Source: FEN-1297 sp964498065 (lineage in GTDB: Bacteria > Bacteroidota > Ignavibacteria > Ignavibacteriales > Ignavibacteriaceae). From it: 17,515 nucleotides of DNA. This document shows, one piece after another, positions 6,745 through 14,381 of the stretch; the stretch's first letter is position 1, and every line of letters begins with the position of its first letter. The translations under genes were made by a program, and so were the position numbers. The notes under the pieces were generated by a model, which had not been told where the DNA came from, searched no databases, and was given only the letters and a program-made list of their open reading frames with translations. The DNA lies in NCBI GenBank assembly GCA_964498065.1, contig CAZCFZ010000078.1:1-17515 (forward strand). The letters run 5' to 3'.

Positions 6745-7817
6745 TTTATTTTTAAAATTTTATTAATCTCTTTTCTTATTAGTTCTTTTAATTCTTTTTC
6801 TTCATCATTCCTTTTAATAATAATTTCCTCTTCAAAAGACCTTATAAATATTAAAATTTTATTATTCAAAACATTTAGCAATAAATTTGGCAAATATCTC
6901 TTGCTAATATGTAAGAATTTTTCAATTATTTGTCTTTCCCCAGTTGAATCATTATTAATGAATGGATTCCAAAACTTGGGATAATATCTAGCTAAATTTG
7001 ATAGTGAATATAAACAAATTAGAAAAAGTATAGGCTGAGGTAAATGAATTATCCTTTTGCTTTTATTTATTCCTAACTGAAAATATTTTTTCCCAAATTC
7101 ATCAAATATTCCAATTTCTTTAGATTTTATTTTTTTTCTTAAAACGAAATAATTATTTGTAATTTGAGGTTCTAAGTAATTATCTTCAAAATTTTTTATA
7201 TTTCTAAATATTTCAATATTTTTATTTTCAAATCTAGTTAATTCATTAAATGAAATCCTTTCTATATCAGAATCATTGATTTTTACTTTTTCAACAGGGA
7301 TACAATTTGGCTTTAATTCCTCATAGCAATTTTCAAAATCATATTTTAAACTAGGAATTGAACCTAACAGTTCTGCAAAGGAAAATACTTGTCCATCAAT
7401 ATTTTGAGTATTTGGATCTATTTTATTTAGAAAATTTGATAATGCACCATTATTTGGATTTAAGATTTGAATTTTTAATGGACCAATTCCTTTTTTTTCA
7501 TTTTCAGTCATTATTAATTTCAAACCATGAGTTTTTATAGGTAATTCTTTACCACTAATAAGCGTTAATAAACCATTAAATAAATTTGTTGCACCATAAT
7601 AAAGAACCATAGGCAGAATATTCAGCGATACTTCATTTGATACCTGGAAAAATTCGTTTGCCTGAAGCAAAGAATTCACAACTATATCAATAATATCAAT
7701 TTCATATTCCCTTTTATTTTGCTTATAGTATTTTATTATATTGTTTGGATATGAATAATGAAGAATCATTTGCCATATATCAAAGATAGGGTTTTCAGAA
7801 ATTATTTTTTTAATCAT
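6741..7817 (-). CDS. YaaC-like protein
   Basis: This 358-residue protein carries the two blocks typical of the YaaC family. The N-terminal block is QANEFFQ (52-58) with LPMVLYYGATNLFNGLLTL (68-86) and THGLK (96-100). The C-terminal block is LFLICLYSLSNLARYYPKFW (about 262-281) followed by STGERQIIEKFL (291-302). YaaC was named from an uncharacterised Bacillus subtilis protein, and its biochemical role is not established as far as I know. There is no signal peptide, and the hydrophobic stretches look like buried helices. The tail (from about 335) is Lys/Glu-rich and may form a coil. It overlaps the RM gene stop and the next gene start by four bases each. One sampled line of this gene (7141-7200) has only 10 of 60 G+C. 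It is probably an accessory factor of the RM system. Confidence 0.75.
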   Translation of the reverse strand: MIKKIISENPIFDIWQMILHYSYPNNIIKYYKQNKREYEIDIIDIVVNSLLQANEFFQVSNEVSLNILPMVLYYGATNLFNGLLTLISGKELPIKTHGLKLIMTENEKKGIGPLKIQILNPNNGALSNFLNKIDPNTQNIDGQVFSFAELLGSIPSLKYDFENCYEELKPNCIPVEKVKINDSDIERISFNELTRFENKNIEIFRNIKNFEDNYLEPQITNNYFVLRKKIKSKEIGIFDEFGKKYFQLGINKSKRIIHLPQPILFLICLYSLSNLARYYPKFWNPFINNDSTGERQIIEKFLHISKRYLPNLLLNVLNNKILIFIRSFEEEIIIKRNDEEKELKELIRKEINKILKIK

Positions 7818-10800
7818 TCACCTTCCACCATCCTTATCTGCTCTTCCGTCAATCCATAAAGTTTGTAAACCATCTGGTCTATTTCATTTTCCAAGGCGCT
7901 TGTGTCTGAACTTATATTGAGTTGTTTTTGGTTCAAAATTTTATCAGTAATGGTTGTTAATTTATATGAAAAACTTTTATCAATTTTAGGGATAGGAATT
8001 TGTTCAAAATATTGCGGTTTTACTTCTATATATCCCCCTCTTCTTACAACACAAATTGATCTTAAAAAATACCAAATTAATTTTGAGTTTAAAATCGCGA
8101 TTAAATATTTGTCCTCTGTTGGCAAAAAGACTGCCGGTGCATTTATATAATTTTTGCTATTATCCCATGAAAATTTGTTCTCATTCTGTAAATTAGGAAA
8201 AATTATTTTAGATTTTTTAAATAAACTATAATATGCGCAATTTCTTAACTCCCACCAATATTCACCTTTATCATATCTTTTCTTAGCTTTATTTTCAAAT
8301 TTTAATAAATGAGAAAATATTTCCGGATATAATTCCTTCATCTTGACCAATGCTGTTTTCTCATCCAATTTACCTAATTTATTTTGTGTTGAACCATTTT
8401 CAAAAACAATAACCGCTTTATTTATTTTAGGAGTATACCATTTCTTTATATCTTTCCCCTCAAATATTTTTTTTATAAAGCCATAATTCAACAAAGAAGA
8501 ATTATTTATTATAAAGGCTTCATTCAGTGCAGTTTTAATCCCATAATAAGTTTTACCATATAAATCTCTAATAGTCTTATTCCTTTTAATTTTTTCTAAT
8601 AATTCATTCCCACTATTTTTATCAAAGCTCCAAATATCATCATTAAGTATATTTTGCTTAATAAGAATGTATTCAGCATTTTCATAGTATCCGTTATTAA
8701 ATTTCAATTCTTCATCATAAATTTTCAAATATTCAAATTCCGATCTGTCATTAGATCTTTCAGCTAAGAATATAATTGGATATGTAGTTGCTTCTTCAAA
8801 GATATTTACTAATGTATAATTCAAATATTTTATAATACAAAAATTACTTAGAACATATTTTCTTAAGGACTTACCAGCAGTAGTTTTTTCGTATGAATTA
8901 TTTATAAAACATATAAATCCATAATTCCTAAGTATTTCCCACGCTCTTTCATAAAAATAAAAATAGATATCTGCGGCACGAGTATAAACACTATAATTGT
9001 TATAGAAATGATTAGCAAATGGTTTAATCTCTTCAGCTCTTATATACGGCGGATTCCCAATCACCACATCAAAACCTACAAATTTGCCGTTTTCATCAAG
9101 CACTTCGGGAAATTCAAATCTCCACTCAAATGCGTTGCCGTATATTGTCTTTAATTTTTCGTCATACTTTTTTCTTAATTCTTTTACTTCAGCTTCAAGC
9201 TTAATAACCTTCTTTTCATATTCTTCCTTTTCTTTCCGGTCAAACAGCAGTGGTATTTCTCCAAGTTCCGTTTCTTTCTTTCTGAGCTGTATATAATCTT
9301 TGTCGGTAGGGTTAACAATTTCGGAAAAGTATTTTTTGAGGCTTTTAATTTCTTCTAAAGATTTATTCCTTGTCGTTTTATCATTTGTATTTTTATAAAT
9401 AAATACTTGGTCTTTATATTTTTGTACTGCCAGTTTCATCTTCTGCTGTACCTGCATAGGCAGCTTACTGTAATCATCGCTTAGATCAAAACGGCTTATA
9501 AGAGAATTACCCTGCTTTATGTTTATATCAATATTCGGCAGTGTTACAAGTTCCGGTTTAACAGTTCCTCTGCTGTAATAAGCATTTTTAAGCAGTTCAA
9601 TCCATAATCTCAGTCTGCATATATTAACAGAGTTAGGATTTATATCCACACCAAATAGGCAGTTCTCAATAATTGTTTCCTTTTCATGGAATAGCGCTTC
9701 CTGGAGTTTCTGTTTTTCTTCCGGAGGAATCCCCTTTTCATTTACGGTATATTCAAAAAACTCACCTGCTTCCTCGTCATAGACACTAAGTTCATCGTTT
9801 GCTACTTCAACTTTATAGTATTTAACTCTTGTTCCATCTCTGTAGCATAGTACATCAAGATCAGATTTTATTGCAAGCAGTTCATTTAATGCAGAAACCA
9901 AAAAGTGACCGGAGCCTACTGCCGGATCGCATATCTTTAACGAGTTTATTATTTCGTTGGCTTCTTTTCTGTCGGTAATTTTATTTTTTATTTCGTCAAA
10001 AGAACTGCATTTCCATTCTTTAACATCATTAAATTTTTGAAGCACTGCACGCCTTAAAGTTTCTTTAGCCATATACATGGTTATAAACCCGGGCGTGAAA
10101 AATGAACCGTCTTTGTAACCGTTTATCTTTTCGAATATTCTTCCCAGCACGGAAGCGTTAATTAAATTTTTATTTTCTTCCTGTATATCTCCCGCATTAT
10201 CAGACGCAAAATCAAATGCATCGAGAAACAATAAGAGATATTCTAATGTGTGCAGTTTTTCCGGCGGCTTTTTAGAATTATTTTTTAATACCGAATGATT
10301 ATAAGGAGCAACCTCGAATCTATCTTTTAAGCTGCTAATCCTAATAGATTTTTTCTCTAAATCGCTTTGTTCAAATAACGAGCTGTTTAAATAAGGTATA
10401 TTTTTAAACTTATCAATTATATCATTGCTTCTATCATCTACCTTTACGGCAAGTACTTCGTGAAATAATTCATAAAGGTCATCATATTCTTTAATTGTTT
10501 TTGTATCGAGAAATCTATAATTGATATCTCCTTTGTGATAATTTATAAGCTGTGCTTCCAGCAGTTTTAAAAAAAGTATCCTGTTTATCCAGGTTATATT
10601 AAGCTCAAGAGCAATATTAAAAATACGTTCGTCCTTTGTTTCTCCGAATCTTTCAGGATTATCAATTGAATTCAATATATCATCGTTTTCCAGCATCCTT
10701 ATAGTATTCTCGATTAAAGTTCCGTTTTCTCTCTTCCCTTCAGGTTTTCTACCGATTATTTTTTTGTTTTTTGCTTTTGTTTCTTCAAGGCCTATTATAT

Positions 10801-11557
10801 ATAAAAGCTCCTGGTAAAATTGTTTATTTAGGGAATTGCTGTCGTTAAGAAATGATTCTTTTAGGAGATGTACCGCAGAAAATACTTTGAATAACAAAAT
10901 AAGCTTTTTGTCGTTTCCGCTTTCTAGGATTTTTATATAATCCCTTAAATCGAAATAAACGAAATGAATTTCCCTATCATTTTCTTCCAAATATTTGCTT
11001 GCAATCTCATTGTAAAAATGATCGGTTAAGTGACTTACTTTTTTATTAGTCTTCCATTTATTATAGTCATTTACAAAATTTTTATTTTTATAAAATAAAT
11101 TTTCAAATTCGCTAGCATTAAAAATATACCACTCAAATGCATTGGTAATGATGATATACTTTATCTCGTCATTCTTTTCTTCAATTCTTTCCCGCAGGTA
11201 ATAAAGAATAACTTCCTGCATTGCCTTGACATTTAGATTGCCCTTAGTAACCATATCATGTTTGTTTACTGGGCTTTTAGCTTCTATAATAATTCCTGTT
11301 TTGCTTTTGGCGGTTTTTCCCAAATAAACAGCAAGGTCGGTCTTGTTTTTAGTATTTACATAATAGTCTTTATAAAAAGTATTTTTTAGAAAATCTCTTA
11401 TAAGGTTCTTATTATGCTCTTCTCCCTCTTTTTCATTTATATTTTTTAATAGAACATTTAAATGAAATTTAAAATTATCAAACTCTGTACGGTTAGGTTT
11501 GGATTTATAATAAGCTTTATCTACAGCTTTGAAAGGCGAAATGGAAATAGGTATCAT
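7814..11557 (-). CDS. Type IIG restriction-modification enzyme (nuclease + m6A methyltransferase + specificity region)
   Basis: This 1247-residue single-chain enzyme has an N-terminal nuclease of the D/ExK kind: D74 (KTDLAVYLG) and E92-A-K94 (GIIIEAKSP). The methylase region holds the block GSFFTPGFITMYM, SAM-binding motif I DPAVGSGHF (D544 on) and the N6-adenine catalytic motif NPPY (835-838). A charged coil (about 775-803) and FEWRFEFPEV precede motif IV. The rest is a TaqI/Eco57I-like target-recognition region (FPNLQNENKFSW, then a RRGGYIEVKPQYFEQIPIP block) and a conserved-type tail, YKLYGLTEEQIRMVEGE. Such enzymes cleave and methylate DNA with one specificity domain. Length fits type IIG. 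PglX of BREX is an alternative, but PglX lacks the N-terminal ExK nuclease and no BREX genes are present. The ATG at 11557 has a G-run (GGGGGC) unusually close to it. Confidence 0.9.
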   Translation of the reverse strand: MIPISISPFKAVDKAYYKSKPNRTEFDNFKFHLNVLLKNINEKEGEEHNKNLIRDFLKNTFYKDYYVNTKNKTDLAVYLGKTAKSKTGIIIEAKSPVNKHDMVTKGNLNVKAMQEVILYYLRERIEEKNDEIKYIIITNAFEWYIFNASEFENLFYKNKNFVNDYNKWKTNKKVSHLTDHFYNEIASKYLEENDREIHFVYFDLRDYIKILESGNDKKLILLFKVFSAVHLLKESFLNDSNSLNKQFYQELLYIIGLEETKAKNKKIIGRKPEGKRENGTLIENTIRMLENDDILNSIDNPERFGETKDERIFNIALELNITWINRILFLKLLEAQLINYHKGDINYRFLDTKTIKEYDDLYELFHEVLAVKVDDRSNDIIDKFKNIPYLNSSLFEQSDLEKKSIRISSLKDRFEVAPYNHSVLKNNSKKPPEKLHTLEYLLLFLDAFDFASDNAGDIQEENKNLINASVLGRIFEKINGYKDGSFFTPGFITMYMAKETLRRAVLQKFNDVKEWKCSSFDEIKNKITDRKEANEIINSLKICDPAVGSGHFLVSALNELLAIKSDLDVLCYRDGTRVKYYKVEVANDELSVYDEEAGEFFEYTVNEKGIPPEEKQKLQEALFHEKETIIENCLFGVDINPNSVNICRLRLWIELLKNAYYSRGTVKPELVTLPNIDINIKQGNSLISRFDLSDDYSKLPMQVQQKMKLAVQKYKDQVFIYKNTNDKTTRNKSLEEIKSLKKYFSEIVNPTDKDYIQLRKKETELGEIPLLFDRKEKEEYEKKVIKLEAEVKELRKKYDEKLKTIYGNAFEWRFEFPEVLDENGKFVGFDVVIGNPPYIRAEEIKPFANHFYNNYSVYTRAADIYFYFYERAWEILRNYGFICFINNSYEKTTAGKSLRKYVLSNFCIIKYLNYTLVNIFEEATTYPIIFLAERSNDRSEFEYLKIYDEELKFNNGYYENAEYILIKQNILNDDIWSFDKNSGNELLEKIKRNKTIRDLYGKTYYGIKTALNEAFIINNSSLLNYGFIKKIFEGKDIKKWYTPKINKAVIVFENGSTQNKLGKLDEKTALVKMKELYPEIFSHLLKFENKAKKRYDKGEYWWELRNCAYYSLFKKSKIIFPNLQNENKFSWDNSKNYINAPAVFLPTEDKYLIAILNSKLIWYFLRSICVVRRGGYIEVKPQYFEQIPIPKIDKSFSYKLTTITDKILNQKQLNISSDTSALENEIDQMVYKLYGLTEEQIRMVEGE

Positions 11558-11717
11558 AGCCCCCGTAAAAATTATTGTTGATTTCGGAATTCAAAATAAT
11601 AAATTAAATTATTACTTACTTAAAATAAAAAACTTTTTTAGAGAATGAGTTAAACGGCATTAAATAAACCGGCTGCACTCTTAATGTGAATCGTACCCGC
11701 AGAAAATGTTTGAACTT

Positions 11718-11758
11718 GGCTTAAGTTTAATTTTTTGTTAAAAGTTAAACTTGAAGCC
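11718..11758 (-). terminator. Long hairpin spanning the receptor stop codon (possible terminator)
   Basis: GGCTTAAGTTTAA (11718-11730) pairs with TTAAACTTGAAGCC (11745-11758), giving 13 bp with one bulged base and a 14-base loop. The upstream arm lies in the last codons of the receptor gene and the loop contains its stop. No U-run follows on the minus transcript, so it may protect the 3' end or terminate weakly. Confidence 0.4.
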
Positions 11759-14134
11759 TACGTTAAAAAATCTTGGTGATAGAATGTTGGCAACAGGCAC
11801 AGGCTGTGTTACCTGCGGAAGAACATGATACCATGAATATGAGGTAATGTTATAGTTATTAAATATGTTAAGTACATCAGCAGTAAGAATAATTTCCTTT
11901 TGTTTGAATATATTAAACTTAAAAGTGAGTCCCATATCCACTCTCATGAAAAACGGGTATACTTCCGTTACATTATAATCTGGAACGATTTGGTACGACC
12001 CCGGAGTCGGGCCGGGTATGCTTTGCATCGGGTTATAGAAATATCCCGTACCAAAAAGAAATAATACGTGAACTTGAAAATTTTTGTGTTTCTTTGCCCC
12101 ATCCTGAAGAAATATCCTAATTGTATGCGACTGCCCAAACGGGCTTTTTACATAAGGAAAATTCCCAGGTGTCTCTTTTTCTTCCGCATTCAAATAACTA
12201 TAACCGATCCATGTTTCCAAATTCTGACTTAACTCGCCTTCATACTGGAGGTCAAATCCGTATGCGAATCCTTTATAGTTATTTTTATCCCCGTAAACCA
12301 AATTTAAATCTTTAATATAGTACGGTATCATGTGTCTTATATCTTTATAAAATAATTCTACCGTGAATTTGGCATTCTTTCTAAAATGATTTTCCCAGTT
12401 TAGATTATATTGAATATCTTCCTGTGCAAGCAGAGATTTTGCCGTATTTATGTTCTTATCCCAGGTTTCATAAAAGTACGGCGGCTGGAAATAATATCCC
12501 CAGGCAAAATAAAAAGAATTTAACGGGTCCGGCTTGTATGTTATGCTTGCCCTCGGACTGAATAACAACTGATTATTAAAATAATATTTCAGAATCCTTA
12601 TACCGGCATTTGCATTTAACCGGCTGCTTAAGAAAATATTATCTTCAATATAAGCCGCAATAGAATTAAAATTAACATTCAATTTCTGATTTGAAATACC
12701 GGAAAAATTTAAGACCGAGTCGGCGCCGGTAAAATAAGTTGAATCATTGAGCGAACTTTCCATTTTTGAATATCTGAAAGTTGTTCCGACAGAGATATTA
12801 TGAATATTATATTTTAAATTGTAATCGGCTTTAAACTCCAGCCTTCTCATATTAAGATAATTGTCTGCAAATTCATTTCCTGTCTCAATGTACTGCATAT
12901 TTTCATAAGGATGATAACCATCATCCGAATAATAAACATCATAAGTTAAATTTTTGCTGTATAATTCTTTGTCGGAGTAATAACTAATTGATGTAGATAG
13001 ATTGGAATTTTCGCTTAAAGGAGTTAAGAATTTTAATCCTGCCAAATTGGTTTTATAATTATATGTATTTAGCCCGTTAAAATTTAGAGTTACCTGTTTA
13101 ACAACAAACGGCGCAGTTTGAAAATTTCCAAACCATCTTTGAGGAGTTAAATCAAAATAATTTCTGGCTGTTAAAAACAATAATTGAAGCTGGGATTTAT
13201 TAGGCAGGTCGTAAGAACCGGTAAATTGGAAATCATCAAAACTCGGTTTATACTGCCCTTTTGTTTGAATTAAAGCTTTGTCAAACAAATAAGGATAAGC
13301 ATAACGTACGCCTGTTCTCCAATTAAAGTTTCCTGTTTTATCATGAAGAGTCAGGCCCATATTAAACAAGTCGGCATTTATCTCACCTCCGAGTTCCGGA
13401 CTTTCCTGCGTATAATAATTTATTGCAAGTGCGGAAGACATTTTATCTCCAAAACTAACCGGGAATGCCCCATGGTAGAATTCCATGCTGCTGACCATGT
13501 TTTCATTAACAATAGATTGACTTTCCTCAATCCCCTCCTGTATTAAGTAAGGTTGATAAATTTCAAAACCGTTCAGGTAAATAAGATTTTCGTTGTAATT
13601 ACCACCCCTTACGTTATATGTACTGGACAGTTCGTTATTTGATGTAACACCCGGTAAGAATTTTATGCTGCTTAATATATTTGAAAAAACATTCGGAATG
13701 TTTTGCAGATCTTTTGCTTTTAATGTATCAAGAGTTAAGTTATCGGATACTTTATTTGCATTTACGGTTACATCTTTCATTACATAAATATTAGGTTTTA
13801 GGGAAACATCCACATTGAAATTAGATTGTCTCCCGTTAATATTTATTTTTTTAGTAATTGTTTTGTAGCCGACACAGCTAAAGGTAATGCTGTATTTCCC
13901 GGTATTCAAATTTAAAATATAATTTCCGAGGCTGTCTGTTGTAGTGCCTAAATGTATTTTTAGAACAGAAACATTTACACCCGTTAGATGAATGCCGGAA
14001 TTGGCATCTTCTACATGCCCTTTTACCGTAACATATTTATTTTGTCCTTTTACGGTTAGAACGAGTATTAATATTAATCCTAAAATGAGTTTAAACCGAT
14101 TGAATGACAACAAAACATATTTTACGGATTCCAT
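11738..14134 (-). CDS. TonB-dependent outer-membrane receptor with carboxypeptidase-regulatory-like domain (receptor A)
   Basis: From the ATG at 14134 this is 798 residues. It has a signal peptide (about 1-30: MESVKYVLL... with the hydrophobic core LILGLILILVLTV), a CarboxypepD_reg-like beta-sandwich (about 35-113, VKGHVEDANSG and the FSCVGYKT block) and a plug domain (about 125-245, TYNVRGGNYNENLIYLNG). A 22-strand-type barrel follows, ending in an aromatic residue (FNVGFKFNF). It should import a scarce ligand across the outer membrane using TonB energy. No SusD partner is present, so polysaccharide uptake is less likely; the ligand is unknown. The frame can be extended upstream to a TTG at 14182, but that adds 16 residues before the signal peptide, so the ATG is preferred. 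There is no clear ribosome site. Same strand as the second receptor, 247 bases downstream of it. Confidence 0.9.
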   Translation of the reverse strand: MESVKYVLLSFNRFKLILGLILILVLTVKGQNKYVTVKGHVEDANSGIHLTGVNVSVLKIHLGTTTDSLGNYILNLNTGKYSITFSCVGYKTITKKININGRQSNFNVDVSLKPNIYVMKDVTVNANKVSDNLTLDTLKAKDLQNIPNVFSNILSSIKFLPGVTSNNELSSTYNVRGGNYNENLIYLNGFEIYQPYLIQEGIEESQSIVNENMVSSMEFYHGAFPVSFGDKMSSALAINYYTQESPELGGEINADLFNMGLTLHDKTGNFNWRTGVRYAYPYLFDKALIQTKGQYKPSFDDFQFTGSYDLPNKSQLQLLFLTARNYFDLTPQRWFGNFQTAPFVVKQVTLNFNGLNTYNYKTNLAGLKFLTPLSENSNLSTSISYYSDKELYSKNLTYDVYYSDDGYHPYENMQYIETGNEFADNYLNMRRLEFKADYNLKYNIHNISVGTTFRYSKMESSLNDSTYFTGADSVLNFSGISNQKLNVNFNSIAAYIEDNIFLSSRLNANAGIRILKYYFNNQLLFSPRASITYKPDPLNSFYFAWGYYFQPPYFYETWDKNINTAKSLLAQEDIQYNLNWENHFRKNAKFTVELFYKDIRHMIPYYIKDLNLVYGDKNNYKGFAYGFDLQYEGELSQNLETWIGYSYLNAEEKETPGNFPYVKSPFGQSHTIRIFLQDGAKKHKNFQVHVLFLFGTGYFYNPMQSIPGPTPGSYQIVPDYNVTEVYPFFMRVDMGLTFKFNIFKQKEIILTADVLNIFNNYNITSYSWYHVLPQVTQPVPVANILSPRFFNVGFKFNF

Positions 14135-14262
14135 ATAAAATGAATTTTTAATTTTGGCCCCTTGTACTGTTTTTAGAAACAAAATTATTTAAGTAGGTAA
14201 AAAAGCGACGTTATATTTCCTCTTATTTTGAAGTAATTATTTTCAAATAACGAAAAGAAGCT

Positions 14263-14357
14263 GTCTCAAAAGTAATTATCTATTTAAAATCCGTGAAAAT
14301 CAGTTCAAATCTGTGTCATCAGTGTTCCATCATTCAGAAAAATATTACTTTTGAGAC
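14263..14357. repeat. MITE-like element with 14-base terminal inverted repeats
   Basis: GTCTCAAAAGTAAT (14263-14276) and ATTACTTTTGAGAC (14344-14357) are perfect inverted repeats around 67 bases. The interior contains AATCCGTGAAAATC and AAATCTGTGTCATCAGTG, wording I recall from short dispersed repeats in Bacteroidota-like genomes. CTGTCTCAAAA-type ends are also familiar from insertion sequences. It could be a tiny non-autonomous element, or simply a long terminator hairpin 24 bases after the receptor stop at 14382. Confidence 0.5.
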
Positions 14358-14381
14358 TACCTTTATAATAAATAAAACATA

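Noticed and set aside
7814..11557. Reading the RM gene as BREX PglX
   Set aside because: It has an N-terminal D...ExK nuclease motif, and no other BREX genes (pglZ, brxC, brxL) occur in the window; type IIG fits better.
14135..14182. Longer start (TTG at 14182) for receptor A
   Set aside because: It would put 16 polar residues before the signal peptide and has no ribosome site; the ATG at 14134 begins the signal peptide directly.
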